Positions 1 to 9,659 are shown, counted from the first letter of the stretch. The stretch: 39,897 bases of DNA from Acidobacteriota bacterium (GCA_003224715.1 QHZP01000100.1:1-39897), one strand, 5' to 3'. Notes: generated from the letters alone by a model not told the origin. Numbers and translations are program-made.

Positions 1-376
1 GCACTCCTTCATTTCATCACTGACTCGCGGTAATTGCCCAACTTGGCTGAATGAGGGTTTAGCCCAATTCCAGGAGGGAAAGTCAGCCCACGAACAAAAG
101 AACTTTCTGGCTTCGCTTCAGTCACAAGGCCATTCAATTCCGTTAACCAGTCTCGGAGGCTCTTTTGCTGAATTCTCCGATCGGATCGCGAGCCTCGCTT
201 ACCTCGAAGGACTTTCAGCCGTGGAGTACCTCTTCTCACGCCACGGTAGGAAATCAGTCCTGGCTATCCTAGATCTCCTCCGGCAAAGCTACAACTTCGA
301 AAGTGCATTGAAATCGACCACCGGCCAAACTCTGGCTGAATTTGAAAAATCCTGGCGAGAATTTCTCGTTCAATAG
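1..376 (+). CDS. C-terminal fragment of a peptidase MA-like (gluzincin) domain protein; 5' end outside window
   Basis: Frame starting at base 2 is open to TAG at 374-376: HSFISSLTRGNCPTWLNEGLAQFQEGKSAHEQK...TLAEFEKSWREFLVQ*. 'LTRG.CP.WLNEGLA.F.EG' and the terminal 'FEKSWREFL' are typical of peptidase MA-like domains. Missing from the ORF track because no start codon is in the window. Confidence 0.75.
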   Translation, partial: HSFISSLTRGNCPTWLNEGLAQFQEGKSAHEQKNFLASLQSQGHSIPLTSLGGSFAEFSDRIASLAYLEGLSAVEYLFSRHGRKSVLAILDLLRQSYNFESALKSTTGQTLAEFEKSWREFLVQ

Positions 377-601
377 ATTCCGATGAGACACTAAAGACAT
401 TTCCTGTAACTTGTCTTGGCAATAATGTCTGTTCAAGCAGGTTATTTGGAGGCCCGAGTTGAAAGAAAACAGGGAGGGAAGGTGTCAGAAGATCGGGAGG
501 ATGCTGAATTTCATTGAATAAGCGAACGGGAAAACTTGAGCTTTGTAAAATTTCTTGTCCGATAGCCCGATCATTGCCCTTTATCCAACCGAACTATGAA
601 A

Positions 602-1960
602 CTATTTTACAAAATAACTGTTGCACGCGCTGTCAACTAGTTCTTTGGTAAGGGCTGGAGGCACATTGAGATACCGGGCAATATCAATGACCTGCTCGAT
701 AATATCGCGAGGATGACAACACCGTAGGTCCAGATTATGCTTCTGGTAGAATTCTGTTTGAATGTAGTCCACGATAATCGGATTGTAGACAATGTTCTTA
801 CTCCGACAATAATTCTTACAGATCTCCTTATATTGCTCAAGGGTCGGATTATCAAAATGAATCTTATATCGAATCCGTCTAAAAAAAGCCTCGTCAACTA
901 GTTCTTGAGGCCTGAGGTTTGTCGAGAAAATAATAAGAGCGTCGAATGGCAGCTCAAATTTTTTTCCCGTATGCAAGGTTAAGTAATCAACCCGCTTTTC
1001 CAGAGGAACAATCCAGCGGTTCAGGAGATCTTTTGGGCGGACAAGCTGCCTTCCAAAGTCATCGATTAAGAAGACTCCCCCATTTGCTTTAACCTGGAAG
1101 GGAGCTTCATAAAACTTTGAGATCTCATTAAATGACAGATCCAACATTTCCAAGGTTAGTTCACCGCCAGTAAAAACGAACGGGCGCTTACAACGCACCC
1201 AGCGCTGATCAAAATCCTCTGTCTCACTTAGAATGGGAGAACGGTAACCACTAGAATCTGGTATCTTGTCACCATTCACCGGTCTATGGTTAATGGGATC
1301 AAAAACAGTAATAATAACCCCATCAACATCAATGGCATGCGGGATAAACACCTCGCCGCCAAGCATCCGTCCTATGGATTCAGACACAACCGACTTTCCA
1401 TTACCTGGAGCACCATAAATGAACATCGATTTTCCAGAGTTAATGGCGGGACCCAGCATATCCATCACATGTTTGGTTAAGACAAGATGTGAAAACTCCT
1501 TGACGATGGTCTCTTGTGTAATATAGGACCTTGTAGCCGCCTCGTTTTTGATCATTTCTGTATATTGAACCAATGGCACTGGGGCAGGACCAGTGTATTG
1601 GTTAATCTCCAAGAATTCCCGGGCGCGATCCCGACCCAAGGAGGTTATGGCATATTTGTATGCAGTTTTGCCAATTCCCGCCATCCCTTTAACTTCACAC
1701 ATCCTCTCATTTTTGACGAACTCAATCAATTCATCCACAATCGTATAAGGCAGTTTTAGGCGACCGGCCAGATACGCTCCAGTTACCTCCCCCGCGTAGT
1801 AGAGGACCTTGACGATCAGATGAATTAACATGTCTCTGTTCAGGCCCACATCCTTTAGGCTCGCAGGTATTAGCGGGGTATAGCTGACTTTGGGTCTTTC
1901 AGCACCTTCGTCAACAGGTCTTGCTTCTGTAAGAATGGTTCTGTTTTCCATACTTTTCAT
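602..1960 (-). CDS. AAA ATPase (MoxR/RuvB-like P-loop) with N-terminal winged-helix-like region; Tad-locus associated
   Basis: 452 aa; Walker A 'GAPGNGKS', Walker B-like 'GGVFLIDDFGR', sensor 'IIFSTNL', C-terminal lid-like region. Confidence 0.8.
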   Translation of the reverse strand: MKSMENRTILTEARPVDEGAERPKVSYTPLIPASLKDVGLNRDMLIHLIVKVLYYAGEVTGAYLAGRLKLPYTIVDELIEFVKNERMCEVKGMAGIGKTAYKYAITSLGRDRAREFLEINQYTGPAPVPLVQYTEMIKNEAATRSYITQETIVKEFSHLVLTKHVMDMLGPAINSGKSMFIYGAPGNGKSVVSESIGRMLGGEVFIPHAIDVDGVIITVFDPINHRPVNGDKIPDSSGYRSPILSETEDFDQRWVRCKRPFVFTGGELTLEMLDLSFNEISKFYEAPFQVKANGGVFLIDDFGRQLVRPKDLLNRWIVPLEKRVDYLTLHTGKKFELPFDALIIFSTNLRPQELVDEAFFRRIRYKIHFDNPTLEQYKEICKNYCRSKNIVYNPIIVDYIQTEFYQKHNLDLRCCHPRDIIEQVIDIARYLNVPPALTKELVDSACNSYFVK

Positions 1961-2169
1961 TCCTAATTTTCAAATTCAAAATGAGTATGACAACTTTCGG
2001 TTAACGCTAGCTCTAATCTTGATAACCGGAAGAATCTGTTCCCTTCCCTCCCATCTCGATTTCGAGACAATCGATGGATCTATCCTTTAGAAACCATCCT
2101 GACTTCCTGGAATTCGATGTTCCAACTACAGGGCCGGAAACCACAAACCTACGACTCAACATCCAAGGG

Positions 2170-3510
2170 CTAATCCGGACTCTCTTTTTTGTAGTCCGCT
2201 GAGCTCGGGGCTTCATTCCCTGGGCCTTTTGCTTTTACGATTTCGAACTGAACTGCACGATGCTCGAGAGAATTTCCCTGCAGGGAATCGGCAACAGGGG
2301 GTACATGGTCACTAACCCAGAGATACCCAGATCCAGGCCCGATAAACCAAGGATTTGAGGTGAAGTGAGAGAGAGGAAAAGGTTCCAATTCGAAATTCGA
2401 AATCAAGGCAGCATCATCGGTTGATCTCAGATCTTGCCCTTCTTCAAGGGCTCCTTTTCTTCGCTTTTTCTCCATCTCATACTTCAAGCTCTTGGCATAC
2501 TGGTAATTCTGAATAGCAACCTTGTAAAGGGGCCTTAGCTTAGCGGCTAACCTGAATTCCTCCATAGCTTCCAAATTTTTCTTTTTTTTCAAAAAGATCA
2601 TACCCAGGTTATTGTGGGCTCCAGCCTCATCACTCGCCAGCCTGAATTCCTGTATCGCTCGATTGAAATTATTGGCCATCCCATAGGCCAAACCTAAATT
2701 GTTGTGTGCAATTTTAAGACTGGAGTCAAGTTCTATAGCCTTCTCGGTATGAAAAATTGCTTCCCCTAAGTCACCGACCTGCAAATAACTAAAACCTAGA
2801 TTATTATGGATGAAGCCCAAGCGGGGATTCAATTCCATCGCCCGAATGTAGCATTGTTGGGCTTGAGAGAAATCTCCTAGTTCATCATAAATAGTTCCCA
2901 AAGAATTCCATGCTTCCAGGAAGTCAGCTCTTAGTTGCAAGGCTTTTTGCAAATCATTAATCCCGAATCGCGGCGCTCCCCAATCTCTCCACAGTCGTCC
3001 CATGCTCTCGAAGTAACACGGATTATCAGGATCTAGTGATATTGCCCTCTGATACTCCGCATAGGCTTGGTCAAATATTCTGTATCGATGGTAAATCGAA
3101 GCCAAGGCGAAATGGTTCTCGGCTTTACCAGGTTCATCTTTGATCTTCATTAGAAGCGAAGCCAGCTGGGAATTCTTTTCTTCCAGAACATCTGTATTGA
3201 CAACTTCCACCTTGGCTTTGGTCGGATCCTTTCCCTGCGCTATGAAGGTCTTCCGTATGGAATCCGAAAGGTCCGTGATTCTATGATCTGCCGGAGTCTG
3301 ATTCTTCGGCGGTCTCTTCTTGCCTCCCCTCAGAACAAAGAAGTCATCATGGCCCACGGTTCGCGTCGTCCTAACACAGGCACAACTCAATCCGAGCAGG
3401 ACCAGAAGAATGCTCCTCTTAAGAAAATGTTCTGAGTGCCAAGGAAAAATTGAAGCCAGCTTCACCTCTTTCCCAAATGGAGCCTTGTCGAATCCTGGAT
3501 GCATACTCAT
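2170..3510 (-). CDS. TPR-repeat lipoprotein, TadD-like
   Basis: Multiple TPR repeats (e.g. 'AEYQRAISLDPDNPCYFESMGRLWRDWG', 'AWNSLGTIYDELGDFSQAQQCYIRAMELNPRLG'). Hydrophobic leader 'SILLVLLGLSCAC' resembles a lipobox. Preferred ATG at 3510 has SD GAGGAA directly after the DUF192 stop; the track ORF extends to 3585. Confidence 0.75.
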   Translation of the reverse strand: MSMHPGFDKAPFGKEVKLASIFPWHSEHFLKRSILLVLLGLSCACVRTTRTVGHDDFFVLRGGKKRPPKNQTPADHRITDLSDSIRKTFIAQGKDPTKAKVEVVNTDVLEEKNSQLASLLMKIKDEPGKAENHFALASIYHRYRIFDQAYAEYQRAISLDPDNPCYFESMGRLWRDWGAPRFGINDLQKALQLRADFLEAWNSLGTIYDELGDFSQAQQCYIRAMELNPRLGFIHNNLGFSYLQVGDLGEAIFHTEKAIELDSSLKIAHNNLGLAYGMANNFNRAIQEFRLASDEAGAHNNLGMIFLKKKKNLEAMEEFRLAAKLRPLYKVAIQNYQYAKSLKYEMEKKRRKGALEEGQDLRSTDDAALISNFELEPFPLSHFTSNPWFIGPGSGYLWVSDHVPPVADSLQGNSLEHRAVQFEIVKAKGPGNEAPSSADYKKESPD

Positions 3511-3511
3511 T

Positions 3512-3859
3512 TTATTCCTCGGCGATTTCGATTTGGTCTCCCAATTGAGTCTGAGTTGAAGTGATGGTGTGTGCTGGCAGCTCAATTACGCTCTTCGCCC
3601 TGGAAACATGTATTGAGATACGAAATGGCTTCATGTTCTCAATCAGGTGAACTACTGTTTTTTCGCTGTCTAAGAAAATAACGTCTATGGGAAAACGCAT
3701 CCACATTGTGTGGATGCTCTGGCATGGCACTAGCCACAAACCTGCCCCGTGGGGAAGATTGCGTTTACCCAGTAAGCCAATCAAGCTGCTAAAAATTGTA
3801 TCGGCAGTAGACAGAACATCGGCTAGAGTTTTCTTTCGAGTCACATTGATCGCTTGCAT
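3512..3859 (-). CDS. DUF192 family protein
   Basis: 'GLLGKRNLPHGAGLWLVPCQSIHTMWMRFPIDVIFLD' matches the DUF192 signature. ORF runs to 3883 from a TTG inside the terminator T-tract; the family start is more likely ATG at 3859 (MQAINVTRKKTLADVL). Confidence 0.8.
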   Translation of the reverse strand: MQAINVTRKKTLADVLSTADTIFSSLIGLLGKRNLPHGAGLWLVPCQSIHTMWMRFPIDVIFLDSEKTVVHLIENMKPFRISIHVSRAKSVIELPAHTITSTQTQLGDQIEIAEE

Positions 3860-3881
3860 TGAACCAAAAAGGATGAGCACC

Positions 3882-3919
3882 AAAAAAGAAAAGGTTAACG
3901 GTCTTTTGAACCGTTAACC
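3882..3919 (-). terminator. Rho-independent terminator at the 3' end of the tad operon
   Basis: Perfect 10-bp inverted repeat GGTTAACGGT (3893-3902)/ACCGTTAACC (3910-3919), 7-nt loop, followed on the minus strand by TTTTCTTTTTT. Confidence 0.75.
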
Positions 3920-3954
3920 GAAAGAACAGGATTGCGTGCCATAAACCCTTGCAG

Positions 3955-4047
3955 TTATGATTTGCTGGACCTACGTTTGATCACAATTACCAGAAGGATC
4001 AGGAAAATAACGAACAAGGCAAGCTTGGCCCACCCGGCTGGTGACAT
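3955..4047 (-). CDS. 30-aa single-pass membrane microprotein
   Basis: Read directly: MSPAGWAKLALFVIFLILLVIVIKRRSSKS*. SD AAGGAG lies 6 nt upstream of ATG (AAGGAGCGTTCTATG). Sits between tadC and the terminator. One hydrophobic helix followed by a basic tail. Confidence 0.6.
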   Translation of the reverse strand: MSPAGWAKLALFVIFLILLVIVIKRRSSKS

Positions 4048-4097
4048 AGAACGCTCCTTTCTGTTCTTAGCTTTTCGAAAGAGAATGTTGGACTGGT

Positions 4098-5036
4098 TTA
4101 CTGGCCGCCCATTGCTGGAAACAGCTGCTTGATGATCTTAATGACACCAGGCCCTAAGATAACCACAAACATAGCAGGAAAGATCAAGAAAACGAGAGGG
4201 AAAACAAGTTTGACTGAGACTTTGTGTGCTTTTTCCTCGGCACGCTGTCGTCTCTTGGTCCTTAAGGCGTCCGAGTGGACTCTCAAAGATTGAGCAATAC
4301 TCGTCCCAAATTTGTCGGTTTGGACCAACATAGAAACTAAACCGTTAATATCTTCCACTCCCGTCCGTTCAGCCAGGTTTCTCAATGCCTCTTTTCGGGG
4401 CTTACCAGCTCTCAACTCCAAATTAACCAGGTTGAGCTCATCACAAATATCTGGATGAGTAACTCTCAGTTCTTCACTTGTCTTTAGAATGGCTTGATCC
4501 AGCCCCAGGCCCGCTTCCACGCAAACTACCAACAGATCTAGAGTATCCGCAAGTGCCAACTGAATTCTTTCTTGTCGAGCGCTTACGCGGGTTGAAAGTA
4601 TAAAATCCGGGAGAATATATCCAACACCAACACAGGTCACCAAAGCAATGACCAGGTTCTCGCTTGGCATGCTTCGAACTGAACCGGACAGAAATAGAAT
4701 TAAGAGGGCTACAATTATCAGCGCCATCTTAATTCCAAAGAAAATTGTGACAGCAGATTTATTGCGATAACCTGCCCTCATGATTTTTTGCGCTGTTGCC
4801 CCTACTTCTTTGGGAGATTTGGGGATTAGCCTGCTTAGTGGTTCAAATACTTTTTCGACCCCCGTCTCCCGCTGGGACCTTAACACACTCTCGCCGTATG
4901 GCTTAAAGGGATTAGATTTCTCCAAATCCGAAAGACGCTCGGCCAACGGATTCCTCTTTCGCATTAAGGCATACTGAATGTAAAAAACCAATGAGGTTGC
5001 AAGTATGAAAGTGATTAGAGTAATAGCAATTAGCAT
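4098..5036 (-). CDS. tadC: Tad inner-membrane protein TadC (T2SSF domain)
   Basis: 312 aa; 'LADTLDLLVVCVEAGLGLDQAI', 'LVQTDKFGTSIAQSLRVHSDALRTKRRQRAEEKAHKVSVKLVFPLVFLIFPAMFVVILGP' typical of TadC. Confidence 0.93.
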   Translation of the reverse strand: MLIAITLITFILATSLVFYIQYALMRKRNPLAERLSDLEKSNPFKPYGESVLRSQRETGVEKVFEPLSRLIPKSPKEVGATAQKIMRAGYRNKSAVTIFFGIKMALIIVALLILFLSGSVRSMPSENLVIALVTCVGVGYILPDFILSTRVSARQERIQLALADTLDLLVVCVEAGLGLDQAILKTSEELRVTHPDICDELNLVNLELRAGKPRKEALRNLAERTGVEDINGLVSMLVQTDKFGTSIAQSLRVHSDALRTKRRQRAEEKAHKVSVKLVFPLVFLIFPAMFVVILGPGVIKIIKQLFPAMGGQ

Positions 5037-5056
5037 CGAGTAATCCTCAGCGCTGG

Positions 5057-6034
5057 TTAGACCTTAATCTTAACGATCTTCCTGATGATGATATAGCCTA
5101 AGATCTGACAAAAGCCCGCCACCGCCAGCATGTAATGTCCAACCTTTTCATTGAACAAGGCACTCATGTACTGCCAGTTCATCATTGAGAGAATTAATCC
5201 CATCGCGACGGGAACTGCTGTAAGAATATAACCTGTCAACCGGCCTTGGGCGGAAAAGGTGCGGACCTCACCCATGATTTTAAACCGTTCTCGAATCACA
5301 TCGGAAAGGTTCGTCAGAATCTCAGCTAGGTTTCCTCCTGTTTCCTTTTGCATCAAGACAGCCGTCACAAAAAATCTCAAATCCAACAAGGGGATTCGAT
5401 CTACCAAGTTGAATAACGCTTGCTTCAATGGCAGCCCAAAATTTTGCTCGTCATAAGTGGTACGAAACTCCTTACTAATCGGATCAACCATTTCCTCGGC
5501 GATCATTTCTATGCCGGTATTGAAAGCATGTCCTGCTTTAACAGCACGAGTGAGGAGGTCGAGGGCTTCAGGAAAAAGCTCCTCGAATTTATCGAATCGC
5601 CTCTTTCGCTTGTATAAGACTATTAACAAAGGAATTGAGGAAAGAAAGCCAGCTACCAGGAGACTGACTGGAATGATATTCGTCAACTGCTGAGAAACAA
5701 TGGCACTAAGAGCAAACAATATGAGCGAGATCAAAATGAAGGTGCTCACTTGAAGCTTAATGTCTGCTTGGTTAATTAGCTTTTTCAGGCGATTGCTATG
5801 CGAGAATTGCAAAAGGATCTTATTAATTACCGGGACATCACTTAGAAGTTCTTTTTTGATCAAATCCAATTCGGGCGAAGGAGCTCTTCGGCCTGCCTCG
5901 GAAATCGACTCGAGTCGATCTCTGATCTGCCGCCGTTTGTTTCTCTCCGGCATTTCCCAGATGAAGAAATAGACCCCTCCAATGAACAGGATGGCCATAA
6001 AGAAAATACCTAAAGAAATCAAAATGGGATCCAT
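5057..6034 (-). CDS. tadB: Tad inner-membrane protein TadB (T2SSF domain)
   Basis: 325 aa; 'FPEALDLLTRAVKAGHAFNTGIEMIAEEMVDPISKEFRTTYDEQNFGLPLKQAL...AVLMQKETGGNLAEILTNLSDVIRERF' typical of TadB. Confidence 0.93.
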   Translation of the reverse strand: MDPILISLGIFFMAILFIGGVYFFIWEMPERNKRRQIRDRLESISEAGRRAPSPELDLIKKELLSDVPVINKILLQFSHSNRLKKLINQADIKLQVSTFILISLILFALSAIVSQQLTNIIPVSLLVAGFLSSIPLLIVLYKRKRRFDKFEELFPEALDLLTRAVKAGHAFNTGIEMIAEEMVDPISKEFRTTYDEQNFGLPLKQALFNLVDRIPLLDLRFFVTAVLMQKETGGNLAEILTNLSDVIRERFKIMGEVRTFSAQGRLTGYILTAVPVAMGLILSMMNWQYMSALFNEKVGHYMLAVAGFCQILGYIIIRKIVKIKV

Positions 6035-6051
6035 GGCTCTTTGAATGAAAT

Positions 6052-7399
6052 TTATCGTTTATAGTCGGTCACATTATCAAACATGCTGGCCGGCAGGTGA
6101 ATACCTGAGTATTTAAGTCTTTCTGCAAACTTAGGACGAATTCCAGTGGCCCGAAACCGACCTAAGACTTTTCCTTTTTCGCCAATACCAACCCGTTCAA
6201 AGACAAAGATATCTTGCATAGTCACAATGTCGCCTTCCATACCTACAAGTTCAGAAATACTCATTATCTTACGGGTACCATCACTTAGGCGAGAAGCCTG
6301 AATGACCAAATCAACCGCAGATGCAATTTGCTGGCGCATGGCTTTGTCAGGCAGGTTCAGGTTGGCCATAGAGATCATCGTTTCCAGTCTCGCTAGAGCA
6401 TCTCGAGGAGAATTGGCGTGTATCGTCGTTAGAGATCCATCATGACCAGTGTTCATTGCCTGAAGCATGTCTAGGGCTTCTTCACCACGAACTTCACCTA
6501 CGACGATTCGGTCCGGTCGCATACGCAAAGAGTTAATCACCAATTGCCGCTGCCGAATAGCACCTTTGCCTTCGATATTGGGCGGTCGAGTTTCCAACCG
6601 AACGATATGCTCCTGGTGAAGCTGCAATTCCGCGGCATCTTCGATTGTGACAATACGTTCATCTTCGGAGAGTAGTTTTCCCGGAGCCAGTTCCACCAGA
6701 AATAATTACATTGAGCCGAGCCTTGACGATGCCCTTGAGCAATTCCAACATCGCGGGCGTCAGGGTGTTGTTATTCAGCAAATCATCAGAGGTCAGAGGA
6801 GCAGAGCCGAAGCGACGAATGGACATTATGGGCCCATCCAAAGCGAGAGGAGGAATAATAGCATTCACACGCGAGCCGTCCGGCAGTCTCGCATCTACCA
6901 TCGGGGAGGACTCATCCACCCGTCTTCCCACGGCGGAAACAATCTTGTCAATAATCTGCATCAAATGGGCGTCGTCTTTGAAAACGACGTCAGTATGTTC
7001 CAATTTCCCCTTTCGTTCGATATAAACACTCTTACAAGTGTTGACCAAAATATCGGAAATGGTGGGATCCTTGAGAAGCGGCTCCAGCGGCCCCAATCCT
7101 AAGACTTCGTCTAACACTTCATTGACTAGCTTTTCCCGCTCAAGAAGGCTTAAGGGAGTTGTTTCTTCAACCAGCAAGCTCTCCACAAGTTTCCGAATCT
7201 CATTGGTCAAGACTGGCTTAGTCAGGGTAGAAATGCTTTCGAGATCCAGTTTATCCAGAAGTTTTCGATGGATGTTATGCTTCAGTTCTTGAAAATGATT
7301 CACACTTACCGAAGAGGACGCCTTGTTAAAGCGGTCATTCCAGGAGGAACGCTCCGGAGTAGGAATTCCTTCCCTAGTAAATAATCTTGTTTCGCCCAT
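6052..7399 (-). pseudogene. tadA: CpaF/TadA secretion ATPase, disrupted just after Walker A (frameshift plus apparent deletion)
   Basis: Two overlapping frames, 7399-6659 ending '...[17 protein letters not shown]' and 6696-6052 continuing '[33 protein letters not shown]...', together form one CpaF. The segment normally between GKTTLL and .DERIVTIED is missing. Confidence 0.8.
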
Positions 7400-7437
7400 A
7401 AATGTTCACTCGTCTTTCTGAAATTAAATGTGAAGAG

Positions 7438-8631
7438 TTATTTTCCAAATAGTCCCAAGAACCCTTTTTTCTTTTCCTTTTCCACAGGCTTTTGCGGCTG
7501 GACCTTTGCTACCTGCTGAACAAATTGGGCAAAAGATCCTGCAATCTCGGTGTGGTTTACCGTGGAGAGAGGAACTCCACTATTGACGGAATTGATTATT
7601 GTTGGCCAATCGTTGGGGAAGAACCAGTATACGGGAAAACCGAGTGTTTCTTCAATGTCTTTCGCTCGGATTTCCAAACTCTTCTGATAACGATTAATTA
7701 ATAGTCTGATCTTTTCCTTCTTATAGCCCATGCGTTCGAAAATAGACAAGCAACGCTGGGCATTTCGCAACGAAGGAAGGTCTGTATTCGATATCAGGAA
7801 TATGATAGAAGACTGGTCTAGTGCCGCCACAGTATGATCGTCAAAAGAATTCGAGGTATCAACAATAATGTACTCGTAATTACTTTTCAAAAATTGCAGG
7901 ATTTGCCCAACCTGAGCAGCTCCGACAGTTTCTACTTTTTCCAATGAATCAGGTGCAGCCAGCACATCCAATCCAGAAGCATGTTTCTTGATAAAACCCT
8001 TGAGAAGTATACTGTCCATTCGATGGATGTTGTCAGCTACATCAATAATTGTGAAGGCGGGCTTTATTCCCAAAAACAAGGAAACCTCACCTAGCTGCAT
8101 ATCCAAGTCCACCATGATTGCGGACTTCTTCGTTTGCTCTGTCAGGCTTACCGCAAAATTCGTCGAGATCACGGTCGAGCCGGTTCCACCTTTCGCACTA
8201 AAGAAAGTGAATAACTTGCCGTACCGCTTCTTTTCTTTGTTGACAACGGCATGAACTTTGCTTACACGTTCAGTGGCAGCAAACAGAGTTTGCGGTTCCA
8301 CGGGATTGGGCAGAAATTCCTTTGCCCCGGCTCGCATGGAACGCAAAATCGTGTCAGCGTCCGTGCCGTCACCTGACACAAAAATATGACTGTGTTTGGA
8401 AATCTCGACGATTTTCTCGATGGTAAGAATTCCCTGTTCCTTGTCAGGAAAGAGATCGACAATAACGATATCCGCCTCCATGGACTTGATCTCGTCAAAG
8501 ATCCAATTATCGAGGGCCGAATAGAAATTGTTAAGTTCGGCCCGGATTTCAATTTGGTCCGATCCTTCTAATATTTCGCGAATGTGGTCTCGGAATCCTT
8601 CGTCGGGACTAATGATAATGGCAGACAGCAT
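7438..8631 (-). CDS. tadZ: CpaE/TadZ-like pilus localisation ATPase (receiver-like plus MinD/ParA-like domains)
   Basis: 397 aa; N-terminal pseudo-receiver, then 'LFTFFSAKGGTGSTVISTNFAVSL' deviant Walker A and 'YEYIIVDTSNSFDD'. Confidence 0.88.
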   Translation of the reverse strand: MLSAIIISPDEGFRDHIREILEGSDQIEIRAELNNFYSALDNWIFDEIKSMEADIVIVDLFPDKEQGILTIEKIVEISKHSHIFVSGDGTDADTILRSMRAGAKEFLPNPVEPQTLFAATERVSKVHAVVNKEKKRYGKLFTFFSAKGGTGSTVISTNFAVSLTEQTKKSAIMVDLDMQLGEVSLFLGIKPAFTIIDVADNIHRMDSILLKGFIKKHASGLDVLAAPDSLEKVETVGAAQVGQILQFLKSNYEYIIVDTSNSFDDHTVAALDQSSIIFLISNTDLPSLRNAQRCLSIFERMGYKKEKIRLLINRYQKSLEIRAKDIEETLGFPVYWFFPNDWPTIINSVNSGVPLSTVNHTEIAGSFAQFVQQVAKVQPQKPVEKEKKKGFLGLFGK

Positions 8632-8650
8632 TTACTTCGAATCTCCAAAA

Positions 8651-9148
8651 TTAACTAGCACCTAAGCCTTCCAGTGGAAGGGTAGTTGAAAAACTTGGAA
8701 GAGTGATTCCTGCTCCAAACAGAGGAACCAGGAAACTGAACTGGTAGCCGGCAATACTGATTTGGATGACATCGGCCAGACTTTTGTTGGCAGAAACCGA
8801 GCCATCGTTCATCAGGTACTGTACTGACACGTTGCTTTCGCTCAGACCTGGAACAACCGGCTGACTAGAGGTAGTTCCGTTCGGGTCGTAGTACACGACA
8901 AATTTTATGATTTGAGCATCATCACCGGTGGGCGCTTCCACGACAGCGTATCTCGCCCCCGCTCTTGTCGCCTGAACGATGGTGTTCCAGGTCCAGAGAG
9001 CCCGGGAAAACTCAATAATCCCGAAAAGAAGCAAGAGAAAAAGCATGGCAACGAAGGCAAATTCTACCAAGGTTTGACCTTCTGCTCGCCCTGGAGTGGA
9101 CCAACGACATTTTGATAAAGGTTTAGTAGGTAGCATTGGGCCCCACAT
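8651..9148 (-). CDS. TadE-like minor pilin
   Basis: 'RAEGQTLVEFAFVAMLFLLLLFGIIEFSRALWTWNTIVQATRAGARYAV': TadE motif with G/E prepilin-like site. Start may be ATG at 9136. Confidence 0.88.
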   Translation of the reverse strand: MWGPMLPTKPLSKCRWSTPGRAEGQTLVEFAFVAMLFLLLLFGIIEFSRALWTWNTIVQATRAGARYAVVEAPTGDDAQIIKFVVYYDPNGTTSSQPVVPGLSESNVSVQYLMNDGSVSANKSLADVIQISIAGYQFSFLVPLFGAGITLPSFSTTLPLEGLGAS

Positions 9149-9644
9149 AGCGCATTCTAAACTGCGGACTGAAATTTACATTTAGATTGATGAGTCCAGG
9201 CACAAGCGAGTTAAACGGATATCCATTTATTCTGATGGTGACCCACCCTGGCGGATTCAACTCCGAATAGGGAGTTGTTCCACCGTCGGGGATCACCTGT
9301 ATCTTTGCTATGGTCAACCCGGGCAGCACTGGCATACCGGACCCGCGAGTATTTCCATAAACGACCATGTTCTTCGCATTATCCATCTCTGTGGTGCTAT
9401 AGATGTGACTGATCATATATCGACCACCGTCGCGAATAGCCTTGCTGAGCGTATTGTACTGGTAGAATGCACGTCCAAATTCAGTCACGCCAAAAGCAAG
9501 CAGAGCCAACAAAGGCAGAACCGCCGCAAATTCCAAGAGACTTTGTCCCCTTTCGGCCGCAAGGAATTTGATCCTTTTTCTCCATGAACTATATCTCTTC
9601 GTGGGTGCTAACTCCCCTACGGAACACGTTCCAAATACTGTCAT
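9123..9644 (-). CDS. TadE-like minor pilin
   Basis: 'ERGQSLLEFAAVLPLLALLAFGVTEFGRAFYQYNTLSKAIRDGGRYM'. Confidence 0.88.
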   Translation of the reverse strand: MTVFGTCSVGELAPTKRYSSWRKRIKFLAAERGQSLLEFAAVLPLLALLAFGVTEFGRAFYQYNTLSKAIRDGGRYMISHIYSTTEMDNAKNMVVYGNTRGSGMPVLPGLTIAKIQVIPDGGTTPYSELNPPGWVTIRINGYPFNSLVPGLINLNVNFSPQFRMRYVGPNATY

Positions 9645-9659
9645 AATACAAACCCTCGC

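Noticed and set aside
2013-2216. 67-aa minus ORF between the TPR and AAA genes
   Set aside because: Overlaps the TPR 3' end in another frame; no SD or family signature identified.
6660-6690. Programmed -1 frameshift at GGGAAAAC in tadA
   Set aside because: Reaching the downstream frame needs +1 (or -2), not -1; the in-frame heptamer is not X-XXY-YYZ; and residues would still be missing.
6647-7102. 151-aa + strand ORF opposite tadA
   Set aside because: Antisense to a clearly conserved CpaF frame; composition is not protein-like.
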